Source of the DNA: Paraburkholderia sp. BL10I2N1
GTDB taxonomy: Bacteria > Pseudomonadota > Gammaproteobacteria > Burkholderiales > Burkholderiaceae
Direction: 5' to 3'
Assembly: GCF_004361815.1 (NCBI RefSeq)
Contig: NZ_SNWA01000001.1
Coordinates: forward strand, 4,092,001 to 4,156,000
DNA length: 64,000 nucleotides
Both the position numbers and the translations under genes were made by a program. Positions 21,683 through 30,425 of this stretch are shown piece by piece; the stretch's first letter is position 1, and the number at the start of each line of letters is the position of its first letter. The notes beneath the pieces were generated by a model, which had not been told where the DNA came from, did not search any database, and worked only from the letters and a program-made list of their open reading frames with translations.

Positions 21683-24667
21683 ATGGACACGCTCGAATTT
21701 TTCAGGGCGATCCTGCCGGAGACCGGACCCTACTATCTCGCGTACTTCAAGGGCGAGACGCCCTACCCGTACCACGTCCTGTACCCCACACTCGAAGTGC
21801 TCGCCGAGAAGGCGCTGGAGCTCGACGCGCCGGGGACCAACGCGGTCTACCATGCCTGCGCGTCGTACCGGGAAGCGTACGTCATGCTGCCCGACCCGAA
21901 GAAGCCGGGCGAGCTGAAGAAGTGCTGGCGGGTGGCGGAGAACCTGGGCCGCATGAAGTCGTTCTGGGTGGACATCGACTGCGGGCCCGAGAAGGCCGCG
22001 GCGGTACCGCCCAAGGGCTACGCCACGAAGAACGACGCGCGCGACGCCATCATGGCGTTCTGTGGCGCGCGGGGCCTGCCCTACCCGCTGATGGTCAGCT
22101 CGGGCAATGGCCTGCACTGCTACTGGCCCCTCACCAAGTCAATCGGCCCGAAGTCATGGCAGGCCGTGGCGCAGCGCCTGAAGGCCGCGCTCGCCGCGCA
22201 CGGCATCCTCGCCGACCCGACCCGCACCGCTGACGCGGCCTCGATCCTGCGCCCGCCGGGCACCTATAACCGCAAGGGCGAGCCCAAGCCCGTCAAGGTG
22301 GTGTATCCGGGCGGGCAGATTTCCCCCGAAGACTTTCTGGCTGCGCTAGAATCCGTTAGCACCTTGACCGCGTTTAGTGAGCAGAGTGCCCCCGCCTATC
22401 TCGCCACTTATCTCGCCACCGCCGAGGTGTCGAGCTGGGCGCTTGCCGGGCACGCCGCATACAGTGGCCCGCCCGCCTCGGCGCGCATCGTGGCCGAGCA
22501 CTGCAGGCAGGTCAGGCACATGCGGGACACGCTGGGCGACGTGGGCTATGAGGTGTGGCGCGGGGTGATCGGCATCATCAAGCACTGCACGGAAGGCGAG
22601 ACGCTGGCGCAGGAGTGGAGCGAAGAGCGGGCCAACACCGGGCATGAGTCGCTCGACTGGCAGCGCCGTTACGACACGTGGGACTCGGGTCCGACGACCT
22701 GCGGGTTCTTCCTGCAGCATAACCCCACCGGGTGCGATGGCTGTCCACACCGCGAGAAGGAGGGTGCGCCGAAGGTCACGTCACCTATCATGCTGGGCTT
22801 TTCGCTGCCGCCAGCCGAAACGTCGCCGGTCGTGATCGAGGTGGATGACGCCGGCGGGAAGCTGATCGTGGAGGTGCCCCCGAAGCCTGAAGGCTACGTG
22901 TGGGAGGACGAAAGGCTGTACCGCTACCTGAAGGACAAGGACGGCATCGTGCAGCGGTTCTCGATGTCGGACAAGCATTTTTACCTGACGCACTGGATCG
23001 CGACGGAAGCGCGGGATTTCTCGGCGGGCGTGCGCCTGCATATGCCACGGGGCAGCCTGGTGGACTTTGCGGTCACGGCGCGCGACATCGCGGCGCCCTC
23101 CGACATGCTCAAGGCGCTGGGCAGCAAGTCCATCTTTCCGACGCACAACAAGGACGCAGCGATGCACCTGCACGCATACATCAAGGACTCACTGCAGAAG
23201 ATCCAGGCCGAGGCCGAGGAGATGAGCACGATGACGTCCTTCGGCTGGCGCCACGATAGCTCGGGGTTCCTGGTCGGTGACCGGCTCTACCATCGCGACG
23301 GCACGATCCGCAAGGTGCTGGTGGGCGGCTCCGCGCACACCCTGCTGGAGGCCTTCCCTGACCCCCGTGGGACGCTTGACGGGTACTGCAGGGCGGTCAA
23401 CTTCGTCTACGCCCGGGCGGGCATGGAGCCGCTGCAGTATGCGCTGTGCAACGCGTTCGGCTCGATCCTGACGCCCTTCTCCGGCGAGGCGCTCTACAAC
23501 GGGGTGCTGTTCGCGCTGATCGGCGAGCGCACGGCGCGCGGCAAGACCACGGTGGCGATGGCAGGGCTGTACGGGTTCGGCGATGCACGGCTCATGACCC
23601 ATACGCGGGAGTCGACGGTCAATGCCCGCTACGCGCTGATGGGCGTGCACAAGAATGCGCCACTGCTGTTCGACGAGTTCACCGACATCCCGCCGGACCA
23701 GCTCTCGTCGTGGGCGTATTCCACCTCCGAGGGGCGCGAGAAGTCCCGGCTGCAGACCGGCGCCCACGCGGGGGTCAAGCTGGCCCAGGGCACCACCTGG
23801 GCGCTCGCGCCCTACGTCACGGCCAACACGAACCTGCACGCCCGGCTCACGCAGCACCGCAGCAACACCGCGGCCGAGGCCGTGCGGATCGTGCAGGTCG
23901 ACGTCGACCGCTACCAGCTGCCGCAGCTCGAGCCCGCAGAGGTGACCCAGGCGCTCGCGCGCATGGAGCGCAACATGGGCCACGCCGGTGAGCAGTTCGT
24001 CCAGTACGTGGTGACCCACCAGGAGGACGTGCTGGAGCTGGCTGGCAAGATCAAGGCCAGCGTGGACGCCGAGATCCAGGGGCCGGAGTACCGCTACTAC
24101 CGGGCGCACGCCACGTGCACGCTGACCGCCGCATCGATCATGGTCCAGCTGGGGCTGGTCGACTTCGACTTCGACCGGCTCTTCGACTTCACGATCGGCC
24201 TGATGCGCGAGCTCAGTTTCGAGGTCGCCGAGAACAACACGGTGCCACCGGAAGACCTGTTCTCCCAGATGGTCAACGCGCTCGCCCCCCGCATCATCAC
24301 CACGTACGGCTATCAGGACAACCGGATGCACGCGCCAGAAGAGGTGCGGATCTACCAGGAGGTCGTGGGCCGCTACGTGGTCGGCAACGCGCAGACCAGC
24401 AAGGCGCTGCACGGCCGGCTCTGGATCACGGTCGCCGCCGTCAAGCAGTGGTGCATCGAGAACCGCGTGCCGGTCGCCACGATCAAGGGGTTCGCTGACC
24501 CGGTGGTGATGCCCGGCACGGACGACGCCCGGGTGGTGCTGACCCGCGGCACGAAGATGGCCGGTGCGCGGGCGCACTGCTTTGCCTTTGACATGAAGAA
24601 AATGGGCGTCGATTCGTCGGCGCTCACGCTGGTACATGGTGGCGACGCGCAGGACGCCACGAACTGA
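21683..24667 (+). CDS. Bifunctional primase-helicase
   Basis: This is a 994-residue protein. The N-terminal AEP-type primase region has WVDIDCG (about residue 96), SSGNGLHCYWPL, and TADAASILRPPGTYNRKG. A Cys/His cluster (CGFFLQHNPTGCDGCPH, about 340-358) may bind zinc. The C-terminal ATPase has GERTARGKTT (614-623) and PLLFDEF (about 662-667), like DUF927-type phage helicases. It should prime and unwind at the phage fork with the polymerase at 13591. A tail region of about 300 residues has no named fold. Confidence 0.85.
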   Translation: MDTLEFFRAILPETGPYYLAYFKGETPYPYHVLYPTLEVLAEKALELDAPGTNAVYHACASYREAYVMLPDPKKPGELKKCWRVAENLGRMKSFWVDIDCGPEKAAAVPPKGYATKNDARDAIMAFCGARGLPYPLMVSSGNGLHCYWPLTKSIGPKSWQAVAQRLKAALAAHGILADPTRTADAASILRPPGTYNRKGEPKPVKVVYPGGQISPEDFLAALESVSTLTAFSEQSAPAYLATYLATAEVSSWALAGHAAYSGPPASARIVAEHCRQVRHMRDTLGDVGYEVWRGVIGIIKHCTEGETLAQEWSEERANTGHESLDWQRRYDTWDSGPTTCGFFLQHNPTGCDGCPHREKEGAPKVTSPIMLGFSLPPAETSPVVIEVDDAGGKLIVEVPPKPEGYVWEDERLYRYLKDKDGIVQRFSMSDKHFYLTHWIATEARDFSAGVRLHMPRGSLVDFAVTARDIAAPSDMLKALGSKSIFPTHNKDAAMHLHAYIKDSLQKIQAEAEEMSTMTSFGWRHDSSGFLVGDRLYHRDGTIRKVLVGGSAHTLLEAFPDPRGTLDGYCRAVNFVYARAGMEPLQYALCNAFGSILTPFSGEALYNGVLFALIGERTARGKTTVAMAGLYGFGDARLMTHTRESTVNARYALMGVHKNAPLLFDEFTDIPPDQLSSWAYSTSEGREKSRLQTGAHAGVKLAQGTTWALAPYVTANTNLHARLTQHRSNTAAEAVRIVQVDVDRYQLPQLEPAEVTQALARMERNMGHAGEQFVQYVVTHQEDVLELAGKIKASVDAEIQGPEYRYYRAHATCTLTAASIMVQLGLVDFDFDRLFDFTIGLMRELSFEVAENNTVPPEDLFSQMVNALAPRIITTYGYQDNRMHAPEEVRIYQEVVGRYVVGNAQTSKALHGRLWITVAAVKQWCIENRVPVATIKGFADPVVMPGTDDARVVLTRGTKMAGARAHCFAFDMKKMGVDSSALTLVHGGDAQDATN

Positions 24668-24686
24668 GTAGTTGTTGGGGGCCTTA

Positions 24687-24714
24687 CCCCGGGCTTCGGC
24701 CCGGGGATTTTTTT
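24687..24714 (+). terminator. Rho-independent terminator
   Basis: An 8-base GC stem CCCCGGGC/GCCCGGGG with a TTCG tetraloop (24687-24706), followed by A and seven T. It closes the replication unit. The next gene starts 12 bases further on and may depend on readthrough. Confidence 0.9.
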
Positions 24715-24725
24715 CGGGGAATTCC

Positions 24726-25001
24726 ATGAAGACAATCGACATCCTCGTGCAGCAGTTCAACGCTGCCTTCATCCCGCTCGAGGCCGTGCGCCTCGCCTAC
24801 TTCCCGCACCTGTCAGCCGACCTGATGCAGCGCCGCGCACGCAATAACGAACTGGGCCTGCCGGTCACACGGTTTGACCGCTCGCAGAAGTCCGCCCTTG
24901 GGGTCCACGTGGAAGACCTGGCGAGCTACCTGGACGGCCGCAGGGCCGAGGCGCGCAAGGAGTTCAGCGCAACAAAAGATCAAGTGCAACAGTCTGCCTG
25001 A
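24726..25001 (+). CDS. PrtN-like (pyocin activator) regulator
   Basis: This 91-residue protein has FIPLEAVRLAYFPHLSADLM and then LGLPVTRFDRSQKSALGVHV plus DLASYLDGRR. The order fits the pyocin activator PrtN family: an I-P-L-x-x-V...Y-F..L start, a R-x-x-R-S-Q-K-S-x-x-G-V-H box and a YLD-R end. PrtN-like proteins activate late or pyocin genes; near integrases they are often thought to act like excisionases. It lies just before the integrase remnant. The C-terminal codons fall in a direct repeat. Confidence 0.75.
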   Translation: MKTIDILVQQFNAAFIPLEAVRLAYFPHLSADLMQRRARNNELGLPVTRFDRSQKSALGVHVEDLASYLDGRRAEARKEFSATKDQVQQSA

Positions 25002-25054
25002 GCGCAGGAATTCAGTGCAACGCAGTGCAACAGAAGTGCAGCAGTCTGCCTGAG
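24982..25054 (+). repeat. Imperfect 21-base direct repeat
   Basis: 24982-25002 and 25034-25054 differ at one base and share GCAGTCTGCCTGAG or GCAACAGTCTGCC type sequence. The first copy overlaps the end of the PrtN-like gene, so its stop region is duplicated in the gap. It may be a binding site for the recombinase or regulator, or a slip duplication. Confidence 0.5.
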
Positions 25055-25220
25055 AGGCCCGTCAAATAAGGCGATCGGTCCAGTCCATCATCGGTGCGAC
25101 GGACACGCGGCGGGGCGTTGATTTCATTGAATTTTGCTGCAATTTCATAATCTTGCGGATGAATGCTGAACGTCTTGTTCAAGTCCGTTTTCTGTGATTT
25201 TTGCTCGTTTTTTTGCCCGA

Positions 25221-25237
25221 GTGCTACGACGTAGCAC
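25221..25237. promoter_or_regulatory. Palindrome before the integrase remnant
   Basis: GTGCTACG-A-CGTAGCAC is a perfect 8+1+8 palindrome 30 bases upstream of the integrase start. No T run follows on either strand, so it looks more like an operator than a terminator. Confidence 0.45.
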
Positions 25238-25267
25238 GGAAAAACCTCGTGTAACACCGGGGGAGCA

Positions 25268-26112
25268 ATGGGAACGATCACGGAGCGCGTTCGCAAGGAC
25301 AAGAGTATAGGCTACACCGCCAAGATCCGCCTGAAGCAAGGCGGCAGGGTCGTACATACTGAGGCGAAGACCTTCGACCGTAGACCGGCGGCACAGGCGT
25401 GGCTCGACAAGCGGGAGCGCGAGTTGGCGCAACCCGGCGCACTCGAAACAGCCAAAGTGGAAGATCCGACCTTAAGCGAGGCGATCGGTCACTACATCCG
25501 GGAATTGAAACGGAATCCCGGTCGTACGAAGAAACCCCCCGCAAGGTGCTGAAGCGGCTCGGTGCTTCGGGAAAATCCGCCATGCGCCAACATCGCCCTC
25601 CCCTCGACGAACTCGACCGGATCCTGACCCATTTCGAGAGAATCCGAAAGCGCCGCCCGGACAGTGCCCCGATACGCGACCTGACGGCGTTCGCCCTCTT
25701 CTCTACACGAATCCAGGAAATGCTCCGGATCGAATGGAAGGATCTCGACGAAAGCGGAAGCCGCGTGCTCGTACGCAACCTGAAACACCCAGGTCAGAAA
25801 ATCGGCAACGACGTCTGGTGCGACTTGCCTCTGGAGGCGTTCCGGACCGTCAAGGCGCAGCCGCAACTGGATGATCGAATTTTTCCGTATGGCACCGACG
25901 CCGTCGGCGCGGCGCTTTCAGCGCCTGCCGGTTCCTGCAGATCGAGGACCTGCCCCCGCAAGACATGAGGCACGAAGGAACATCGCGACTCTTTGAAATG
26001 GTGTGGGATATCCCACACGTTGCGGCCGTCACGGGACACCGCAGTTGGCAACTGCCTGAAGCGTTACACACACCTAAGGCACTCGGGAGACAAGTTCGCT
26101 GACTGGAAGTGA
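25268..26112 (+). pseudogene. Tyrosine recombinase (phage integrase), broken
   Basis: ATG 25268 has a good SD (GGGGGAG). The arm-type-binding start GTITERVRKDKSIGYTAKIR and AQAWLDKRERELAQP is intact. The reading then shifts frame near 25510. Part of the core-binding domain is missing; the catalytic half continues with R in FSTRIQEMLRIEWKDL. Another shift near 25930 gives DMRHEGTSRLFE and AAVTGHRSW. A third near 26050 gives LKRYTHLRHSGDKFADW with the Tyr. The gene must be dead, so the prophage cannot excise with it. Confidence 0.85.
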
Positions 26113-26268
26113 CTGGACGTCATTGCACCCCGAAAAAGAGGCCAACGACGCTGCAGCTGCGTATGCTCAACGGTGCGATCGCGACGTGCTAACGGACATC
26201 CTGTTCTTGCTGCAATCCGGCATCCCGCGATCGATCCTGCTGAAATGCCGTGAAGAGCATCGCGGCGG

Positions 26269-26424
26269 GCCTCGCATCAGGCTGACGCCGGCACCGACAT
26301 CCGCTTCATCCAGAAAAACCTGTGGCACGCGTCGATCGAGACGGCTGGTATCTATCTGCACGTCGAGGACGATCGGCGCCACGCGCAGACGGTTGCACAG
26401 CAACGTCCGGCGGACCCGGCATAA
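26269..26424 (+). pseudogene. Second tyrosine recombinase remnant (C-terminal end)
   Basis: An open stretch of 51 codons without a start reads ASHQADAGTDIRFIQKNLWH, then ASIETAGIYLHVEDDRRHAQ. This is the C-terminal box of a different XerC/D-like integrase (G-H-A-S-I-x-T-T-x-I-Y-L-H in intact relatives, with W for the usual G and AG for TT). It is not part of the first remnant, whose own C-terminal Tyr box is at 26,060-26,100. It marks an older insertion at the same place. Confidence 0.75.
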
Positions 26425-26468
26425 TGACATGGTGTGCTCGCCGAGTCGGTGACATCAAGGAATGCCCC

Positions 26469-26924
26469 ATGCGATCCATCTCGACAACCGGACTGCTCAC
26501 GTCACGGAGCCTCGCGCTGATTGGTGCAGGGCTGCTCTGCCTGACGATCGAGTCCGCAGTGGCCGCCGATACCGCCGCGACCCTTTACAGACAATGCCGC
26601 GACAAACCTTCGACCGCAGCGCAGCGAGACTGTTATCCCGACGTGGTCAGGCGGTCCGAGATCGAGCTTGTGACCGCCGAGAAGAAGGCACGCGCCCACA
26701 TGATGGAACTCGAAAAGATCAGTGAAGGCAGCCGTTCTATGCATCCCGTACTTGCCTTTGACAAAGCAGCGCGCACCTTCCGCGTATTTCGGGATGCGGA
26801 GAGCAACCGTGTACTGGCTTCCTACGGTTCCGGCAACGGCGGCGACCTTGCCGCGTCCGGCACGGCCATCAAGATGAACATCGCCCGCGCGAGGCTGCTG
26901 AGCGGCGAAGCAGCGGCGCGCTGA
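26469..26924 (+). CDS. Secreted LprI-like (DUF1311) protein
   Basis: This is a 151-residue protein with a signal peptide (MRSISTTGLLTSRSLALIGA, cleavage near AVAA-D). The mature part has Cys in YRQCRDKP and QRDCYPDV, then a helical stretch and AARTFRVFRDAESNRVLASY. The order matches the LprI/DUF1311 periplasmic domain, whose founding member inhibits lysozyme. Only two Cys remain in the mature part where many relatives have four. It is the first intact gene after the integrase remnants. Confidence 0.65.
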   Translation: MRSISTTGLLTSRSLALIGAGLLCLTIESAVAADTAATLYRQCRDKPSTAAQRDCYPDVVRRSEIELVTAEKKARAHMMELEKISEGSRSMHPVLAFDKAARTFRVFRDAESNRVLASYGSGNGGDLAASGTAIKMNIARARLLSGEAAAR

Positions 26925-27297
26925 AGCTGGTCGCTTCGGCGCTCGACTGCTGATAGCGGCATGATCGGGAAACCAGATCGTCTTCGTTGATCAAGGTCTT
27001 AAGCCAAGATTTGCTTTTACCGGCCAACCCTCTCTATCGCCCCGAGCGCCGGCGACTTTGGACCAGTGAGGAAACAGAATAGCTCCGCTTTCAGTTCCCG
27101 GCGGTGCATTTCACGGCCCGCAATGTCGTTGCAACCCTGGCGACCACGTGTCGTTGCGCATACACGAAAACGAGTGATTTACCGGCGCGCGGCAAAGGAT
27201 ACAGTCTGAAAGAGCAGGTACCCGGCAGCACTCCAGAAGTGCGAACTGGCGACAACTCCCCCACGGGACCACATCAGTGGCCGGAAGCAGGTACGGT
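26925..27297. other. Gap without recognisable gene
   Basis: About 370 bases between the LprI-like gene and the minus-strand gene that follows. Short ORFs on both strands here have no SD and poor codon quality. Nothing supportable was seen. Confidence 0.5.
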
Positions 27298-27576
27298 TTA
27301 CGCAGTTTTTCGACGAGGACGCGCACCGATGACGTTCTTGGTCTTGTAGGTGACACCGTGCTGTTCGAGGTATTCGCGAATCAGCTGCCGCACCACCTGT
27401 GAGGGCGTCAAGTCCTGTTCGCCGCCGACGACGAGATCTGAGCGCCGTCGCGTTTCCAGTAGCGCCCCACGTACCTCAACCTGAGGCCCACCTGCCCGCA
27501 CGCGCAGGCGGGCTTCATGACCGGCCGCCTCGTCGTTCACCCACCTGCACTGCACCTCCGGATCGAAGCCGCTCAT
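27298..27576 (-). CDS. Possible ribbon-helix-helix protein (92 aa)
   Basis: This minus-strand ORF starts ATG at 27576. The C-terminal half, DLTPSQVVRQLIREYLEQHG, has the amphipathic helix pattern of CopG-like ribbon-helix-helix proteins. The preceding strand-like part is VRAGGPQVEVRG. A cluster of TGTAGG/CCTACA half-sites lies directly upstream, which is what an autoregulated RHH gene would show. The long N-terminus (EVQCRWVNDEAAG) is unusual. It runs divergently from the response regulator gene. Confidence 0.45.
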   Translation of the reverse strand: MSGFDPEVQCRWVNDEAAGHEARLRVRAGGPQVEVRGALLETRRRSDLVVGGEQDLTPSQVVRQLIREYLEQHGVTYKTKNVIGARPRRKTA

Positions 27577-27577
27577 C

Positions 27578-27628
27578 TGTAGGCGTTTTCCTACACGCCT
27601 TCCGCGCCGCCTACACCAAGTTCCTACA
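27578..27628. promoter_or_regulatory. Cluster of four TGTAGG/CCTACA half-sites
   Basis: TGTAGG at 27578-27583 and CCTACA at 27590-27595 form a 6+6+6 palindrome touching the minus-strand start codon. Two more CCTACA follow at 27610-27615 and 27623-27628. The spacing of 12-20 bases is typical for cooperative RHH binding. It lies between the divergent genes at 27576 and 27672. Confidence 0.5.
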
Positions 27629-27671
27629 GGGACGATTTAATTTTCAGACGCTGCATCCCATACTGCAGCAC

Positions 27672-28112
27672 ATGACTTGCGACACTTCCGTTACAGCACT
27701 GAAGGTCTTTCTCGTCGAAGACTCGATCCCCGTCCGCCGCCGGATGGTCTCACTGTTGAGCGCGATCGAAGGCGTCGAGATAGCCGGCGAAGCCGAAGAG
27801 GCATTCGCAGCGCTCGCTGCGATAGCCGCCATGAAGATCGATGTCGCAATCGTCGATCTGAGGCTGACGGCAAGCACCGGCATGGAGGTTGTCGCGGCGC
27901 TGGCGCGACTTCACCCAGAGGTCACGACGATCGTGCTGACCAATCATGCGGATTCGTCGTTCCGCGAAGCCTGTATGGCGGCCGGCGCGCACCACTTCTT
28001 CGACAAGACCAGCGAGTTCCAGTTGGCCCGCGACACGATTGAGAAACTTGCGCGCGAGCGTGCCGCTTGCGCTGTCCAGGAAAGAGGAGCACATCATGTC
28101 TGGCGTCGTTGA
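27672..28112 (+). CDS. Single-domain response regulator (receiver only)
   Basis: A 146-residue CheY-like receiver: VFLVEDSIPVRRR acidic pocket, phosphoacceptor Asp in VAIVDLRL, Thr in VLTNHADSS and the Lys in FFDKTSEFQL. About 25 residues follow the domain without a DNA-binding output. It ends 17 bases inside the FNR-type gene, so the two are co-translated. It may relay a phosphate signal to a kinase partner or to the anaerobic regulon. No kinase gene is in the window. Confidence 0.82.
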   Translation: MTCDTSVTALKVFLVEDSIPVRRRMVSLLSAIEGVEIAGEAEEAFAALAAIAAMKIDVAIVDLRLTASTGMEVVAALARLHPEVTTIVLTNHADSSFREACMAAGAHHFFDKTSEFQLARDTIEKLARERAACAVQERGAHHVWRR

Positions 28113-28887
28113 ATATCCAGTCGCTGCGCCCGTTGTTCGTCGTGCGCCGCTGGTGCCCCCCATGCCTCACGCAACGCTCAAAGCGGCGGAGCCGACGCCA
28201 CGCGCCACGTCGCGCTGCTCCACCTGTGCCATGCGCGCCGTATGCCTGCCGCAGGGCCTCTCGGCATTCGAGCTTCAGCGGCTCGACTCGATCATCTGTT
28301 CGAGCCGCATGGTGCGGCAAGGCGAAACGCTATATCGCACGAGCGATGCCTTCCAGAGCATCTATGCGGTGCATGCAGGGTCGTTCAAGACCGTCGTCAT
28401 GCATCGCGACGGACGCGAACAGGTGACGGGGTTTCAGCTCGCCGGGGACGCCCTGGGCCTCGACGGTGTCAGCACCGGCCGTCACACCTGCAACGCGATC
28501 GCGCTCGAAGACAGCAATGTCTGCATCATTCCGTTCAGCCTGCTCGAATCGCTGTGCCGCGAAGTCAAGGGTGTGCAGCAGCACGTCCACCGGATGATGA
28601 GCGGCGAGATCGTCCGCGAATCGGTGCTGATGATGCTGCGTGGCACGATGTCGGCCGAGCAGCGCGTGGCGGCCTTCCTGCTCAACCTGTCGGCGCGCCT
28701 CAAGGCACGCGGCTATTCGTCGGCCGAGTTCAACCTGCGGATGACGCGCGAGGAAATCGGCAGCTACCTCGGCATGAAACTCGAAACGGTGAGCCGCATG
28801 TTCTCGAAGTTCCAGCGCGAGGGGCTCGTGGATGCGCGCGGCAAACAGATTCACATCATCGATCCGGATGGCCTCGAAAAGATCTGA
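28096..28887 (+). CDS. FNR-type CRP/FNR family regulator
   Basis: This 263-residue protein has cluster cysteines C-x2-C-x5-C in SRCSTCAMRAVCLP and a fourth Cys in DSNVCIIPF, as in oxygen-sensing FNR with a 4Fe-4S cluster. A cyclic-nucleotide-like beta barrel follows, then the DNA-binding helix MTREEIGSYLGMKLETVSRM. E-x-x-S-R there is the FNR recognition pattern for TTGAT-N4-ATCAA. It has AGGAG before ATG 28096. A matching box lies at 30453-30466. The N-terminus is longer than E. coli FNR by about 20 residues. Confidence 0.9.
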   Translation: MSGVVEYPVAAPVVRRAPLVPPMPHATLKAAEPTPRATSRCSTCAMRAVCLPQGLSAFELQRLDSIICSSRMVRQGETLYRTSDAFQSIYAVHAGSFKTVVMHRDGREQVTGFQLAGDALGLDGVSTGRHTCNAIALEDSNVCIIPFSLLESLCREVKGVQQHVHRMMSGEIVRESVLMMLRGTMSAEQRVAAFLLNLSARLKARGYSSAEFNLRMTREEIGSYLGMKLETVSRMFSKFQREGLVDARGKQIHIIDPDGLEKI

Positions 28888-28978
28888 CAGGCGCAACCAG
28901 CTGGCCTGCCGCTGACATCGTCCAAGGCCGGACCTGCGGGTTGGAACGCATGAGGCAGAAGATAAAGCGCGCTTTGCG

Positions 28979-29965
28979 TCACGCCATCGACAGAACGGCT
29001 GCGCCCGTGACTCGTCCTTCACGCAGGTCGGCGAGCGCCCGGTTGGCCTCACCTAGCGCGTAGCACGTCGTTTCGATGACAAGCGGCACCTCCTGTGCGA
29101 GGCGCATGAACTCGACGCCGTCTTCGCGCGTCAGGTTCGCAACCGACACGACGCGCCGCTCGCCCCACAGGAACGCATACGGAAACGACGGGATATCGCT
29201 CATGTGAATCCCACCGCACACGACCACGCCCCCCTTCACCACCGCCTTCAGCGCGAGCGGCACGAGCGCCCCTACGGGGGCGAACAGGAGCGCGGCGTCG
29301 AGTTCGTCAGGTGGCGCGTCGTCGCTGCTGCCAGCCCAGCTCGCGCCGAGGTGCAAGGCGAGTTGCTGTGCGGCGGCGTCGCCCGGACGGGTGAATGCGT
29401 AGACCTCTCGACCCTGGTGGCGCGCCACCTGCGCGACGATATGCGCCGCGGCACCGAAGCCATAAATGCCGATGCGCTTCGCGTCGCCCGCCATACTCAG
29501 GGTCCGGTAGCCGATCAGTCCTGCACACAGCAGCGGAGCGGCTTCCACATCGGAATACCGCGGCGGCAGGTGGAAACAGTAGCGACTATCCGCGACCGTG
29601 CGTTCGGCATAGCCGCCGTCGATGGTGTAGCCCGTGAAGCCCGGTGCGTCGCAGAGATTTTCGCGCTGGGCAAGACAGTAGCGGCACTGTCCGCACGTGC
29701 GCCCGACCCACGGCACGCCAACCCGGTCGCCGAGCGCAAAGCCGCTGACATCCGGTCCCATGGCGGCAACAGTGCCGACAATCTCATGCCCCGGGATCAC
29801 CGGCTCCTTCGGCTCTGTCAGGTCGCGGTCGACCACATGCAGGTCCGTGCGACAGATCCCGCATGCGTGAATATCGATCAGCAACTGTCCGGCAGCCGGC
29901 ACCGGATCGTCTAGCTGCATATCGCGCAGCAGCGCTGAGGTTCCGTCAAATACCATCGCGCGCAT
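28979..29965 (-). CDS. Zinc-dependent alcohol dehydrogenase
   Basis: This is a 328-residue MDR-family enzyme. The catalytic zinc site is C37 (ACGICRTDLH) with H and E in PGHEIVG. Structural zinc Cys are in TCGQCRYCLAQRENLC. The Rossmann loop is GIYGFGAAAH, with Gly-Ala-Ala in place of the usual GGLG. This looks like the AdhA type often linked to anaerobic or stress genes in Burkholderia. It would use NAD(P)H on alcohols or aldehydes in the cytoplasm. It faces the FNR gene tail to tail. Confidence 0.85.
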   Translation of the reverse strand: MRAMVFDGTSALLRDMQLDDPVPAAGQLLIDIHACGICRTDLHVVDRDLTEPKEPVIPGHEIVGTVAAMGPDVSGFALGDRVGVPWVGRTCGQCRYCLAQRENLCDAPGFTGYTIDGGYAERTVADSRYCFHLPPRYSDVEAAPLLCAGLIGYRTLSMAGDAKRIGIYGFGAAAHIVAQVARHQGREVYAFTRPGDAAAQQLALHLGASWAGSSDDAPPDELDAALLFAPVGALVPLALKAVVKGGVVVCGGIHMSDIPSFPYAFLWGERRVVSVANLTREDGVEFMRLAQEVPLVIETTCYALGEANRALADLREGRVTGAAVLSMA

Positions 29966-30027
29966 TTCCCGCCTCCCTGATGGGTCTTTTCGCTCCTGAC
30001 TGTCTTCCTTCCGCGAACTTCTGTGCT

Positions 30028-30318
30028 TCAGCGTTGAAGTCTCGATGCGTCGACGACCTCATATCTATCCGCCGCGATCTTCCAGTTACTGACCCTCTTT
30101 GCCTGTTCGAACAGCCGGATCGCCTCACGTATCTCTGCATCCTGCTTTGTCGACGGAATGGACACACGCATCAGCTCACACTGATGCGGAAAGCCAAAGT
30201 GATCAAGTATTTCCTTATAGAAGACGACTTCCATCGCGCAGTACAGCGTGTCTGGCACCTGACCGCACCGGCGCAACGCACCTGCAGCGCTCGTATGCTT
30301 CATTGAACTGGCTGGCAT
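30028..30318 (-). CDS. Small conserved protein, likely anaerobically induced
   Basis: A 96-residue protein. ATG at 30318 is chosen because GAGGAG at 30326-30331 gives a 7-base spacing; an upstream ATG at 30354 has no SD. The body has LYCAMEVVFYKEILDHFGF and CELMRVSIPSTKQDAEIREA, a mixed strand-helix fold, and a YEVVDA end. No family name is sure. It has an FNR-dependent promoter about 100 bases upstream, so it should be switched on at low oxygen. Confidence 0.65.
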   Translation of the reverse strand: MPASSMKHTSAAGALRRCGQVPDTLYCAMEVVFYKEILDHFGFPHQCELMRVSIPSTKQDAEIREAIRLFEQAKRVSNWKIAADRYEVVDASRLQR

Positions 30319-30425
30319 GGCAATGCTCCTCATCACCGACGCCTGTCTACTCATCGTTCGTCGAAAGAGCTCGTCCGCTTTGGCGGCATCGCACGCTCCT
30401 CGTGAAATCGCGACAGACTGAAAGA

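Noticed and set aside
21583..22233. Plus-strand frame over the start of the primase
   Set aside because: It is out of frame with a good primase and has no start signal.
23189..24772. Minus-strand ORF of 527 codons opposite the primase-helicase
   Set aside because: Composition is a mirror of the real gene (Val, Arg, His, Asp rich) and no motif is seen.
1..26112. Diversity-generating retroelement to explain the many small paralogues
   Set aside because: No reverse transcriptase gene or template-variable repeat pair with A-specific changes was seen.
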